Source of the DNA: Hoplostethus atlanticus
Taxonomy: Eukaryota; Chordata; Actinopteri; Trachichthyiformes; Trachichthyidae
Length of the DNA stretch: 64,000 bases
Assembly: GCA_034670405.1 (NCBI GenBank)
Contig: JAXDDX010000090.1
Coordinates: 522,501 to 586,500 of the forward strand
Direction of reading: 5' to 3'
Every line of letters starts with the position of its first letter. The stretch's first letter is position 1. This document shows, one piece after another, positions 39,373 through 51,579 of the stretch. Below the pieces are notes generated by a model. It ran no database searches. It saw only the letters and a program-made list of their open reading frames with translations, and was not told the DNA's origin. The translations under genes were made by a program, and so were the position numbers.

Positions 39373-39645
39373 AGTAGGCTGGTTCTCCCTGCGTCCGGTA
39401 CCGGCCAGCTGGGAAGCCTTTCTAACCTTGTCTTCTAGTCAGGAGGGAGAAGGGGAACAGAGAGGAGGACGGAGAGAACTGGACCGGCAGCCCATCGACC
39501 AGAAGGGGCGCAGCTGAAAAACTGGCCTGCTAGCTTTGGAGCCAAACCGCTAACCTGTATTTGGAGCCCGAGGGTGTCCAGGAGAGCTAGCGGGAGGCGC
39601 GTCGACCGGGAGGAGACTGCACTGAAAAAGCGACTGCCAGAACCT
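39373..39645 (+). mobile_element. Diverged, truncated LTR copy
   Basis: AGGCTGGTTCTCCCTGCGTC, AGGAGGGAGAAGGGGAACAG, AACTGGACCGGCAG, TTTGGAGCC and GGAGGCGCGTCGACCGG follow in the same order as in the solo LTR at 58736-59186. It is an older copy of the same LTR without clear termini. Confidence 0.6.
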
Positions 39646-40209
39646 GAACATTATGTTTTGATTTGATTACATTATTGTGTGAGGAATCCAGTGGATATCA
39701 CTTCAAGTTTGAACGCAGTCACAATGATAATGCAAGACTTGACCTTTGGCTGTTCCCTGCCTGAATGCCAAAGAAAAATGATTTTCTATATTGCTGCGTT
39801 GGATGAAACACTGTGTCTGAACCTCTCACCCTTGGTTTCATCTTGACGACAAAACATTTCCGAAAATATTGAAAGGATTTCAGGTGCCCCGAGGTTATGG
39901 CATTTACTCAACATGTAAAGGTCTGTGCAATCTTTCAATTCGAGCACAAAAAGTAAAGCGAAAAAAGAGAAGAAGTTACAAAAACAGGATTATGTGTACA
40001 GACACACTATCATTCCATCAGCTGGAGAAAAGATCTGAGATCAGACCATGTAGCTCTCCTCTGCTTATCCTGTCCTACAGCCAGGAAGACAGCGTACTAA
40101 AAAGAGACAGCAGGAGGGAACCATGGAAACTGAGACAGGGTCTAAATAACAGAGGTGATTCCTCCAGAGAGACGGCGTGATAAAAACAGAGAGGTGTGAA
40201 AAAGGGACG

Positions 40210-40275
40210 CAAAGGGAGGAGAGAGAGAGAGAGAATGAGCAAGGGAGAACAGAGGTAAAGAGATGGGAGAGAGAA
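40210..40275. repeat. Purine (GA)-rich low-complexity tract
   Basis: GGAGAGAGAGAGAGAGAAT and neighbouring purine runs. Confidence 0.7.
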
Positions 40276-40378
40276 TGGGTAATTTCAGCCTGTGATGCCA
40301 CACCGGGAATCAATATTTCATTTCTTTGTCTGCTATGATAAGGGGAGAGTGAAATCATTGCGTCGAGATCACTGCTTA

Positions 40379-40790
40379 AAGGGGAATACCACTCAATTTA
40401 CAAAATCACATGTGCTAGTCCTATATATTTTTGAATACGTTTGAGAAAAATACTTTTCTAGAAATGAGGCCGTGAGAGAACACGGTTGACTTCCATCCAC
40501 TTTCAACTCAATTGAGGAAATACATTGGATTGGAGTTTTCATCCAATCAATAAGCAAATTATATTATTTTCTTATTGTGTACATTTCATAGAATTACATT
40601 TTGAATCAAGTGAATTGGCCGAAAACCCTGCCAATGCACACTGGTACACTCTTGATGCAGTCCCCCTCTGGACCAATCAGTAACAAATATGGTGCCTTCT
40701 ATTGACTTGTAATTGTAAGGGATCCTGTAATTTAGAAAATGCTGGAACATGATAATGTTGTGAACATGATGTGAAGTGGTACTGAATGCG
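40379..40790. repeat. Likely interspersed repeat (TTAAAGGGGAATACCACT start)
   Basis: TTAAAGGGGAATACCACTCA followed by ATATTTTTGAATACGTTTGA is a start seen in widespread teleost repeats. The right boundary is uncertain. Confidence 0.35.
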
Positions 40791-41837
40791 ATTATAAAGG
40801 GGGATACGCAGAGAGGTACATGACGATGACGCTCCTTTTATGGAGTTTCAACCCGGTCTTCAATTTTCTTTCAAACTGCACTTTGCAATTTTCACACGTT
40901 GGCGAAAAGTAACTGCTTAAATTTTGAGGACTTCGATAACTTCCGGAAATCCTGCAAATGTCCTGCCAGTGAACTGCACACAGCACGCTCATGTTTACCA
41001 ACCTGGCCGGTCTGTGATCTCTTTGTGCAAAAGGCTGCCAAAAGATCTAACGTTTGTGACAAAAAGTGGAAATGTCATCCTCTGTGCTAACTTTCAATTT
41101 GTCATTTGCTGTGTGTGGACCACATACCGGACACCACAATTCCATTTGTACTAATGGAGTGAATCTACGTTTTTGTCTGATCATGTAATACATCATTAAC
41201 TGGAAATGTTTACATTATGAGGGGTGTCACATTTCTTAATTACACTATCAGTCATCTGAAGGTGTTATTACATTACTACGTTATCCAGTAATTTATTATA
41301 TCAACAGATTACATTTCTGACCCATTTAGAGGGGCGTTGTATTCGATTTTGCCAAGTTTTGTGTCATCATTATCAGTTCTAATGTGTGTGTGTGCATCCT
41401 CCTTTCATGACCAAAGTGGATTTAATAGCTGAAATCAATAAGGAATTATAGCATTTCTCCTGTCCGTCTAATTCATTTCAAGAGCAGATGGTCCTAATAT
41501 TTTGTATACTCAGTGTACATGAACATTATGACACAAACAAGTGGAGGGTGGCGGAAAATAGGAGTCTACCGTAACCAGAATTCAATACACGGTGACAGCA
41601 ACATGGCAAACAACAAAAACAACTTTGCATTACGTGCGTGATGATAATAATTCCGTCACGGACCGTGTTCTTTGGAAAAGCCATTTGCAGCTGTTGAGCT
41701 GAAAAGCATGTAGCAGCCCCCTAAAATTGAGTGACTGGGATATTAAAGGGAGGGGAGGGAAAAGAGAGGTTGGGAAAATGAGTGAGAGAGAGAGAGGAAG
41801 ATAGGTGGGAGAATGTCTTTCTGTCTTGCCAGCAGGT

Positions 41838-42000
41838 CCAGCATCTCCGTGGAGTGACGTTTCTAAGAGGCTGTAGTATTTTTCATTAGGTCCTTCTTTC
41901 GTTAGTAGCCTTTACAGCCCAGCTGATGCTCCTGCTGATGCTAGTTTTCACAGCATTTGCATAGCAAGACTTCATTTCACATTTTCTCTACAAAGTAGCG
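41838..42000 (+). repeat. Interspersed repeat C, copy 2
   Basis: This is the partner of 37330-37520, with matching order of motifs and moderate divergence. Confidence 0.6.
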
Positions 42001-42104
42001 TTTGGCTAGCTAGTAGAAGATTCATTTCAACTTCCCCCGGTTTCCCGCATGAAGTAAGTTGTGTCCTTTTAAAGCATTCGAGTGTTTCATTTATTGTTTT
42101 ATCG

Positions 42105-42262
42105 GAGGGCTGTGGGTTTGTGGGTTCGATTCCCATTCTGGGTCCTTTCTGTGTGGGGTTTGCATGTTGAGTTTCCTCTCACAGTCCAAACACATGCAAA
42201 TCAGATGGATTGGAGACTCTTAATTGCCTACAGGTGTGAATGGGAGAGTCTGTCTGTCGGGA
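42105..42262 (+). repeat. tRNA-like SINE-type repeat
   Basis: A B-box-like GTGGGTTCGATTCCC (42119-42133) is followed by GTGTGGGGTTTGCATGTTGA, TTTCCTCTCACAGTCCAAAC, ATGCAAATCAGATGGATTGG and CTTAATTGCCTACAGGTGTG. This is a segment found in great numbers in fish genomes. Confidence 0.7.
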
Positions 42263-42330
42263 ATAGCCCCTAGTCTCTTTTTGTTGGACTTCTTACTTGT
42301 AAGTAAGCTTTAATAACATTAACATTAGTG

Positions 42331-43653
42331 CAGCTGTATGGCGGCATATGAGTGACAAAATCAGCGAGCACAATTGAGATCACCGCGCGGTGAAATCCAG
42401 AATCCGAAGCAGCGCGCACAACTATCATTGCTCTCCTGCTCGCGAAACTTTCACCTGCTCGCTCGCGAGTGTTTTTTCTTTTTGGCACTAAGTGGGCGGA
42501 CCCAGTCACAACAAAACCAACAGTGATTGGTCTTTTTGTATCGGTGCAAGTAAACAAGGAAGGAGAAACAATAAAGCTTTATGCTCTGTGAAGTGGTTGA
42601 TGGAAGAAAAAAAAGAGTTATGTCCACTTGAATACCTTGATACCTTGACCTCTGTCATGAAGTGGACTGGTAATTAAGCAGTGGTCTTTTATTTAATGAC
42701 TTGTTTGATCAAGTGATAGCGTGAAACGTATAGGTTGTGAACGAATCGCGAGCGTCCATGCTTCTCTATCTTCATCAGATGAATGGCAAATGTCACTGTG
42801 ATGTGTGTAATGTCCGATAACAAACTCGTCGCGTCTGTTTACGTAAACGTCATCGATGACGTATCAGGGTCTTGAAGGGTTGTCCCATTTCATAGGGGGA
42901 GATTTCAACCACTACCCCTTGTGACTCTGTTCCGAGGGCCAAGCCGAAGGGCGAGGGGCACTCGAAAACGAGTCGTAGGGGTGAAAATGAGAAATGTGAT
43001 TCGGCCTAAGTAGCCTTAATTAAATAAATACGTTGATGAATATATATACATGAATCATTACATACATACATGAATCACAGCACTCTATAATAATTCCAGT
43101 GTTCGCACCCTTTGGCAATTTATTCACAATCAGTTGTGGGAAAGTGGCAGAAATATTACTGTATAACAGTTATGAATTATGTTCATTCTTTAGGCTATTT
43201 GTTTATTTATTTAGTTTAGCTCTCCTTAAATTGACCGCTGCTGCAGCCAACACCCTTCAAAACGCGCAACTTTTACTTTGAAGGCGAGCTGTTTCTGGTT
43301 GCGAGAGGACTGAAGACGAGGACTGTAACCAATTAGATTTAGGGATACCATTGTGACTGGGTCCGCCCACTTACTGCCAAAAAGAAAAAACACTCGCGAG
43401 CGAGCAGGTGAAAGTTTCGCGAGCAGGAGAGCAATGATAGTTGTGCGCGCTGCTTCGGATTCTGCGCGCGCGCTCAAAGCATGGATTTCTCCTCGCAGGT
43501 TACAATATTGCTCGCACGAGCAGATATATTCTGTGCGCAAGTGCTGTGAAAGCGCTCTCAAAAATAATATGTGTGCGCGGCTGTTTGAATTACGCGCGCG
43601 GTGATCTCAATTGCGCTCGCGGATTTTGTCACTCATATGCCGCCATACAGCAG
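42331..43653. mobile_element. DNA transposon with long inverted repeats, 1.3 kb
   Basis: The arms 42334-42511 and 43351-43650 are reverse complements and nearly identical. The left arm lacks about 115 bp present in the right (deleted between CTTCGGATTCTG and GCGCGGTGATCTC). Termini are CTGTATGGCGGCATATGAGT, flanked on both sides by CAG, a possible 3-bp target duplication. The arms are unusually GC/CpG-rich (CACTCGCGAGCGAGCAGG). The roughly 840-bp interior has no transposase, so it is nonautonomous. The high similarity of the arms suggests a recent insertion. Confidence 0.85.
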
Positions 43654-44389
43654 GTCTAAGTGTGTGTTAGCAGTGAGCTATTATTGCTGAGTTGATTACT
43701 TTATTTGCCAAGATGCTCACAGCTGGCAACCATGGGAGTAGTGCTAAGCTATTTTTCACTTGTTGTTATTCTCATGACCCCTTCACCTTCTCTCTCTTTG
43801 CTTTCAGCTAGCTGCTGTTTGGCCACCCTACCTTCCACTCAGCCGCCTTCTTAGTAAAAAGCATCACTGGTCTTATTGACCTGCTCTTAACCACCTCATA
43901 CACAAGTGCTGAACAAAGGATGTGTGTGTGTGTGTGTTGATGGACAAAGGACCTGTTTCTAGCTAGTCTCTTTGGAAGTGTAACACCATATTTTCTTGGT
44001 CGAATCATATGAAAATGGTCTAGCTTTGGCTGGGCCAGTCCATTCAGTGGTAGGTTTGAATTAAAAATGTTGTGGATTGCAGAAGTGCAAAATAATAAAC
44101 GTTTAGTTTGCAGTTTGAATTTTCCACATCGCTTCCTTCTCTCTCTGGCCAGACGGTCTTCCTTCCGGCCAGGAACTCCACAGGTGCTCTGCCTCGTCCT
44201 CCCCTCTTGCGTGTGTGACATCACTCTGACCCCGCCCTTGAACCTGCATACCATAATAACACCTCAACTGCCTGTCATAACATCATCTATTTATTACACT
44301 GCAACTTCAATGCTATTGTAATGCTCCTGTTTTATTTTCATCCTTTTTCTGCGACTTTCTTTTACATTTCTTCTTGTTTCATCATCTTT

Positions 44390-44430
44390 GGATTGCCTTG
44401 TATGAAATGTGCCATACAAATAAACTTGTA
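44390..44430 (+). repeat. L2-like 3' tail
   Basis: GGATTGCCTTGTATGAAATG followed by TGCCATACAAATAAACTTG is an L2-clade tail form. Confidence 0.6.
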
Positions 44431-45558
44431 TATGTGTAATCCATGTGTACAGTATGTGTAGGTACGTGCCTTTTACCCACTCATACGCATGAAAAAGCAC
44501 TTTTTTTTCCCCTACTAGTAATTGATCAAATGATTGCTGAGTAGGTTGAAAGCCGACCTTGCAGAAGATTGGCCCACGGAGAAACAGAGCACTTAGGGAA
44601 TGGGCATTGATTAATCTTACCTAATAGCAATTATGTATATTTCAAGGCCATAGGTTATACACAAATTAGGCTGTAATCTGTCTTTAATTCATTTAGAGGC
44701 CATCTATTAACCACAAATGAATCTCCGGAAAGCTCTTTCTATGTGACTGCACCTGCTTTTACCTTATGAGAAAACAAGTCTTACATGGCCTTTTTCCCTC
44801 CTTGTCAGATTTCAGATCGTGGCATTCTTGCAAACTTCTAGTCGGACGAACGTATCGCACTGTGGCTTCTGACGGATGTCACGCGCGGCAGTAATGACAG
44901 TATTCATTCTTCACCTAGCGCATTTTCTTTTTTTTGGCTTTCCCCCTGTGCTCGCGTTTCGCCGCCTTGATGAAACGGTGATGGAAGGGGCCACGCTGAC
45001 AGTACACATAAATACCCTTTCGGAGGCTGAGCGGATTCTCCTCGTGATTATGCAGATTCATGGTGCCTGCCACCGCCACACAATGCGTTCCCCCTAACAA
45101 TACAAGCGCTGTCGTAATTCAAACATATTGCCAACAGTGTACTATTTCAAACATTATGCCAAGTGCGCTGCCAAACCTTCTTGGATCGCTGTGCGGCTAT
45201 AAAGTCAGAGAGCCTCATCGGGGTGATTTGCTTTTTTTCCCTGGGTTTTATGTGGGAAAACACATAAATTAGACTTCCGCGCTTGATTCCCTAATGTGGA
45301 TTCATATTTTCCCTATGCAGCAGTGGCTTCCAACTCCAGTCTTCGGGACCGTTAGTACTGCTGATTTTCACTCTCGCTGTCTAATAGGGACTAATTTAGA
45401 CCTGGGATGTGGATGCAATTAGCTACGTGGTAGGATAGGAAACCATTGCTACTCTGGGTCTCGAGCTGGGAACCACTGACTCACAGTGTAATTCTGACAC
45501 TTTCACTTGAGTGGAGATTTCTGGCCCATTGTTCCTACTTTCTTTGAAAGCCTTTCTC

Positions 45559-45616
45559 TGTTATGTTGTCATAGCTCTTTTTTTATACCCATAAAAACAG
45601 CTATGACAACATAACA
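45559..45616. repeat. Hairpin with 18-bp perfect stem
   Basis: TGTTATGTTGTCATAGCT (45559-45576) is exactly complementary to 45599-45616, with a 22-nt T-rich loop. Confidence 0.9.
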
Positions 45617-46012
45617 GCCATCAGTTTTGTACTTGTAGTGTGGGTACTATGAGATAGACTGGAAGCAAGACGATTTGCCACTCTGAATTTATATTGCATA
45701 TGGAAGAACCTATGGGAATCGTGCAGATATCTGTATGAAATTGGAAATAGATTTGCTGGATGCTTTTATACAAGGAGTCCTGGATAATGCACAGTCGTTG
45801 TTCATGGGGCATAGCCTTTATTTTAGCAGTTTCAGGTAGGAGAATTCAGATGATTATCCTCCCCAGAATACTATGTACATGCAATAAAGGTCGCGACTCC
45901 ATCTCTCTTTCACTTCCAGTTATCAGATGTGCCCCCTAAAAGGATCACTGTGAAAGGTTTTCAATTCTGTTCCCGAGGCGAAAAGAAAACATTTCTACAC
46001 TCTGTCATGCAG

Positions 46013-46230
46013 TTAAAGCTGCACTGGTCAATGTAAAAAAAACAACAACATAAGTCTAAATCACAGTGGGCTGCAACAGATAAGAGCATACCATCTCCCC
46101 TAATTGAGACACTGTAGATTCACCCTATTGGCCCAAATTCAATTCTCGTGTTGGGTACGGTCAATGGCTGGAAATCTTCTCCACATATGAAGTGATGAAT
46201 CAAAACTGAAAAGTGAAATCCAAAAGCGCC
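46013..46230. repeat. Interspersed repeat, family A-like
   Basis: GTTAAAGCTGCACTGGTCAA start resembling 25369. GGGCTGCAACAGATAAGAGC parallels GGGGCCGCACCAGCAAAGAG at 25443. Confidence 0.5.
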
Positions 46231-46519
46231 TCCTTAACATATATGGATGTACTTACTTACAGTGACTTACAGTTAAGCTGTTACATGTGGTTAACGAAAC
46301 AATGGTGGGGAAACTGTTTTGGCACTGTTCCCCATCATAAGTGCCCCCAAAAGTTGCCCTGTCTTCCAGTCTGAACCAGGCTTTGATATTAAAACGCACC
46401 ATGCCTTGACTCCCCTGAAAGGATAACAACTATGGCCGTTCATTCCTCAATGGATTCTGCGTCAAAATACCATCAGTCTGCCAGACTCTATATAGGTCAG
46501 TGATAGAGACAGGTGGGTG

Positions 46520-46545
46520 GGAGAGAGAGAGAGAGAGAGAGAGAC
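46520..46545. repeat. (GA)n tract
   Basis: GAGAGAGAGAGAGAGAGAGAG within purine-rich sequence 46508-46580. Confidence 0.85.
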
Positions 46546-46915
46546 AGAGAAGGAGCAAGAAAGACAAAGAGAGACAGAGAAACAGAAATTGCTAAAAGTA
46601 GACAGATAGTGATGAGAAGAGGAAAACACTACGAAGCTGCCGCATGGGATGTTGCCTGTTGATTTTTGGAATTGGCGTGATGACATGCAAGCAATTTGAT
46701 AACATCACTTGACACACCAGCGAGCAGCAGCAGGGCCAGACTGTGTCTTGATGAGGCGGTTTCTCGAAATTGAAACGAAAAAGGCGCCTGGATAGAGTCC
46801 TGCTTGAAGGTGATTAGCTGCCGCTTTCACCGCATTGGGCAAATGTCTCTGAAAACTATCATCTTCGTTTCAATTCAGTCTGAATGTCAGCTTATTCTCC
46901 CTCGTTCACCTACCG

Positions 46916-46918
<3 letters not shown>

Positions 46919-46963
<45 letters not shown>
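46919..46963. repeat. (CA)n microsatellite
   Basis: About 22 uninterrupted CA units. Confidence 0.95.
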
Positions 46964-46965
<2 letters not shown>

Positions 46966-47810
46966 CAAACAAAACACTAAATGTGTTTTAGCCAACAGCA
47001 AACGACTGAAGAGGTTTGACATTTTGCATGAATTGATGAAATATAGGGTGTAAAATGGATTATTTCAGGGCTGGGGATGGAAGTTAGTACATGACCCAGT
47101 ATCCATGGTTTACATGAAGTAGATTAAACTCATAGGGATACACAATATACACAGTACACATTACTGTCCACCATGATAAAACGTAAAATTTGTCTATGTG
47201 TTTGTGTGCTTGTTAGTCAAGTGCGATCAACAACTACTGGCTTGAAGAAACTGAATGATACACCTTGCCATTAAGAGTCTGCATTTTCAAAATGATAGGG
47301 CCTGCTAAAGCAATTCATTAAAACTCTGAACGATAACATCTCCTGCCTTTTTTGAGTTATTGCAATACATTTTTGTACATTTATCCATTTTGCACTCATT
47401 TATCATGAAGACCTATGCACTCCTTCAATTACGTGGTCCAAAAATAGGCTTTTGTCTTCCACATAAAGGAAAGTTTAGTGCCCAGTCAGGGTCTACCACT
47501 GTAATAATTCAATGTAATTGAAGATTGTTCAAGAAGTGTTCCTAATATAAGAATTACAGGTAAAGTGATTATAAATGTGCCTTGTGACCTGCACTCAAAC
47601 TCTTACCATAACTCTCAAACTGTTTGACAAAACCATTTTTGACCCTTTGCCTAACGTACCATGTTATTAGAGAATTGAACACTTCCGACAATAATGAAAG
47701 GCCAGATTAAATGTTACCTGCACAGGAATTTATCTTAATATGTCAAATGAAGTGTTCCAGGCATGGCAGGAAACAAAACCGTTCATAGTGATTGGCACTA
47801 TGACTATGCC

Positions 47811-47839
47811 ACTTTCAACAACTTTGAGTTGTTGAAAGT
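47811..47839. repeat. Tight palindrome, 13-bp stem, 3-nt loop
   Basis: ACTTTCAACAACT then TTG then AGTTGTTGAAAGT; it abuts the repeat block starting at 47842. Confidence 0.9.
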
Positions 47840-47841
47840 TT

Positions 47842-48196
47842 GAAGGACTTCATTACCCAGAAATAATGTAAGGACAACTAAATGTCTTGTTCTTAGTGCC
47901 TGGCGGGGGTGGAGGTGATTCAGCCATCATTCGTGAGTCCAACTTTCTCTGTACGAAGCAATCAATCACTGCTGTTAAGGAGGCAGTTTCAAGTCATCTC
48001 ATCCTGTACGTCGAGAAGATTTCCCGGCAGTGACCATACCTGACACTAGAATTTAATTTGGGCAAATAGGTTGAATCTACAGCAATTAATGGGAACGGGA
48101 CACTCTTCTCTGTTGCCCCACTTTGTGATTTAGGCTGATAGGATGGGTTTATTTTGACATAAAAAAAATCTAGCCTAGTGCACCTTTAAATTCCAC
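47842..48196 (-). repeat. Interspersed repeat, family A, inverted copy
   Basis: GGACTTCATTACCCAGAAAT and GATTCAGCCATCATTCGTGA match 15564-15645 in reverse complement. The far end CTAGCCTAGTGCACCTTTAA is the typical terminus of this family. Confidence 0.6.
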
Positions 48197-49875
48197 CGTC
48201 TCTAAGACAAGTGAATGCTCCAGTATACTAACTTAGCAAACTGTGCGACTGCGATAACAATGGGCTCCAGTGCAACACATGCCAGAAACTCTCCTGAGTC
48301 GAAACGTCCACGAGAGCAGCATCGGCAGTAATGGATCATGTCACGATGACTAAGAGCCTACGGTGTATGGGACACACACAGTAGCGTGTACTACAAACAA
48401 CTTGGCTCACAACGGAGCTCAGGGGGGTTTAAATCACACCGGAGTAGCTGATGAACCTCGCAGAGTGCACACACAAACAGATATATCCAGAAATACACAC
48501 CACACACACACAGAGAAACACATGTACACTTTTAAGGATAGACACAAACACACACACATTGTGCGAGTCCATAGCTGTTTCAAGGAGAGAGGCCAGATGA
48601 AGGATTTGCCACTCCGGTCCTCTTTCAGTCTAACAATGAGCTGTCCACTGCCAACCATTTGTTTTTTTTACCAACCACCCACACTCAGACTGGAAACCAG
48701 ACACACATACATCTCTGGAACAATACCCAATTAAACCACGAGACTCTCTCCATTTGTTTTGTATTCTTCTAGCCACCAAAGCTGCTCTCGTTTCTCTCTC
48801 TCTACTCACTTTCCTATGTTTCTCCTGCGCTTGCCTTCTTTCCCCCTTTCTCTCCCCCCTTGTGTAAATCCCCACGAAAAGAAGTTTCTATTTGTATATA
48901 ATTGGTTCCCAAGCACCCATTCCAAAATCATCAGTGCGGCAGCATCTCGACTTTGAAGACAGGCCCCGGCGAAGTAAGATAAGTAGGAAGCATTATGGCC
49001 GTTGCGCCAACATGATTAATGATGCGCTTAGACCTGTTTCTAAATATTGGGAGGTGGGGAGCATACCTAGGGCGGCTAGGAGCGCTACTTGAGATGATGA
49101 ATAGAGCGATGGAGTGCGCCGGAGATACAGCTGCCACTGAATGGACAATTAGGTACAACAAGACGAGACGGGAAGAGACGAGAGGGCAAATAAATAGTAC
49201 ACACAGAAAAAGGTTCTATATAGAGCTGTAATTACTTTGACTTGTTAAAACAAGTGCACTAGCGCTTTCTAGGTGCTCGGGTGGAGGGGTGAGGTGGGCC
49301 TGTATGCATGACTACGTTGACTGTTAACACTGTTAAAACCAACGTGCTGTTGTAACTCAGAGAATCTGGCACAAGCCCGAAGAACCATTTTCTAGATTTT
49401 ATATAAAAACCCTTTTTCCTCTCAACCTGTTTCTCTGTTTGTGACCGAACATGATGATGGAATAACAACACATGATGTGTGATGATGAATATCCTGCAGA
49501 CTATAGCAAAGATTTGGAAAGAAATAAAAGAAAAAATTAGAATTAGAAAAATTGCTCTCCGACAATGAAGTGAGGGTAGTTTGTATTTTAAGCTCAGGCC
49601 ACAGGTTGATTGACATGTGGGACTTGCCTCTGATTGGGCGGTGAGGCCGCTCGTCAAAGCTATTGGAATACACTGAAAGAAGCGCGCAGGGAGGGCTAAG
49701 CCAATCAAAACTCATGTAACTCAGCAAACACCTTCCTTTTGCACTGAAAAATGTAACACACTGTTTGAGCACTCATGCAGACTGTTACCTCTCACACACT
49801 CATATACACTGTTTGAAATCCCAAACACACTGAAAAAATATTTTGATTATTTTGTAGATGAGGAGCAAAATTGTT

Positions 49876-50120
49876 TGTGAGAGCAGTTTTTATATCTGTG
49901 AGAGGCATAGCTAGTTAATGTGTAAGAGATTGCAGTACATGTAAGAGGTAAACACAGGAAATGTGAGTGCGATTTTTGTTTAGGAGAGAAATAAAGTAGT
50001 GCATGTAAGAATAATATTTTTGTGTATGAATGAAGTAATATCGAGAATGCAAGAGCGATTATTTTGTAAATGCGAGAGGGAAAACAGTGAAAATGAGAGT
50101 TTGTTTTGTGTATGTGAGAG
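49876..50120. repeat. Degenerate tandem array, about 21-bp period
   Basis: Twelve TGTRAGAG-like octamers start at about 49876, 49897, 49921, 49940, 49962, 49981, 50004, 50025, 50048, 50071, 50092 and 50113. The spacing is 19-24 bp with diverged A/T-rich filler. An alternating AT-rich tract (50152-50189) follows. Confidence 0.7.
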
Positions 50121-51579
50121 TAAAAACAAAAAAAAAGACAGTAAAAACCTGATAATATATATAATATAATATAATATAATATATATAATGACCGAAGCAA
50201 AGATGAGGCGGTATGAATGCATGCAAAGTCAATGGAAGGAGGCGAACTGGCGCAAACTGGGGCAAAGAGGCGTTCGCTCAAACTGAAATTCTTTCAACTT
50301 GAGTGAGAAATTGTCCAGACGCAGTAATGCGAAAGCCAATCAGCTTCAAGCAGGACTCCATCCAGGAACCTGTAGTTTTCTCCCCCGACCTACAGTAGTA
50401 TTTACAGTGGGAAATTGGGTATTTGTGACCAATGACATCTGCATGAAAAGATTCCCCAAAGAAGACAGTGATGGTGCTGCTGCCAAGCCCGGTGCAAAAC
50501 CATTGAAATGCAGCATGATTGAATAAAAAAAAAATCATATAATGCTGAAGCAGACTTTCAAGCAATCTAAGCTGTCTAAGAATTTTCCTCCCCTATGTGA
50601 GAAGATGTTTTATTAAAGAACATCAAAAGTCCCGCTCCCTCTCTCCCCATTATGGCTTTCCCTAGCAGTGGCAGTACCTTCATTACTGCTGAATGCCATA
50701 GGTGGACCAAGCCATTCTCGTTAATTAGTTAGTTTATGGCAGTGCGGGGGAATAAAGGGGCATTGCACTGAGCTATCCGGCCACCCATGACCCTCCTGTA
50801 CCTGCCTGGGAGGCCTGGCGGGAACATGCATCTTGAGGACGGATGCCAAACCTAAAGATACGACTAAAGAATATACCTTAACCTAGAAAGACAAAGAGGA
50901 AAAAGGGAGAGAAGAACTGACAGAGTCGTGAGAGGGGTAGATTTTAATGAGGAAAATGAGAAGATGGGGGGGGCGAGAGGGATGCAGTGCTGATGAAAGA
51001 GGAGATTGAGGAGGTGATGGAAGACAAGGAGGAGGAGCAGGGGAGGGCGGGGGGGATATACAGCGCTTAAGGGAGAAGGGGGAAGAACAAAAAAAAAGGA
51101 GGAGGCGGTGGAGGCGGAGAAGGGAAATGAGAGAAGAGGACGACGGGGTGGAGGGAGGTGTGTTTTTTTTTTTTCAAAAGGGAAAAAACTTTTCAAAGTT
51201 TAAAGAGACGGGAAAACTTTGGGAAGATGTCTGTGAGGGGAGAAGATATCTGCAAAACACCTCCAGGTAGGAATGAAGAGACAGTTGGAGGAGGCTGAAT
51301 CAAAGAGCTGCTGCACTTAATCACTAGAATGGGCATTGCAGATTGTGTGTGTGTTTGCGTGCGACTTGAGTGAGTGTGAATTTAGGCGGTTTTATTCAAA
51401 GCATGTTGAGTGTTTTTTTTTCTCCCCCTTCTGTGAGAACGGGTGACACGCTTCATTAAAAGAAGAGTCAAAGTCTCTCTCTATCGCCTCCTTTTTTTAT
51501 TTCAACTCATAATCCTTTTAAATGTCACGCGTCAGTCTGCGTGAAGAACAAGAAGCTGTGGGGATGCAGTACTGTACGG

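Noticed and set aside
42119..42133. tRNA gene suggested by the B box GTGGGTTCGATTCCC
   Set aside because: No cloverleaf arms or A box at the right distance; it continues into a known-type SINE-like repeat.
43808..44254. 148-codon minus-strand open frame
   Set aside because: It includes a (GT)n-derived stretch (HTHTHI) and no recognisable domain; the plus strand is also partly open.
49876..50120. Regularly spaced short repeats resembling a CRISPR array
   Set aside because: The repeats are only about 8 bp, the spacers are diverged versions of the unit, and the genome is vertebrate.
50299..50526. 75-codon plus-strand frame MSEKLSRRSN...
   Set aside because: Overlaps an opposite-strand open frame and repeat-like sequence; no family recognised.
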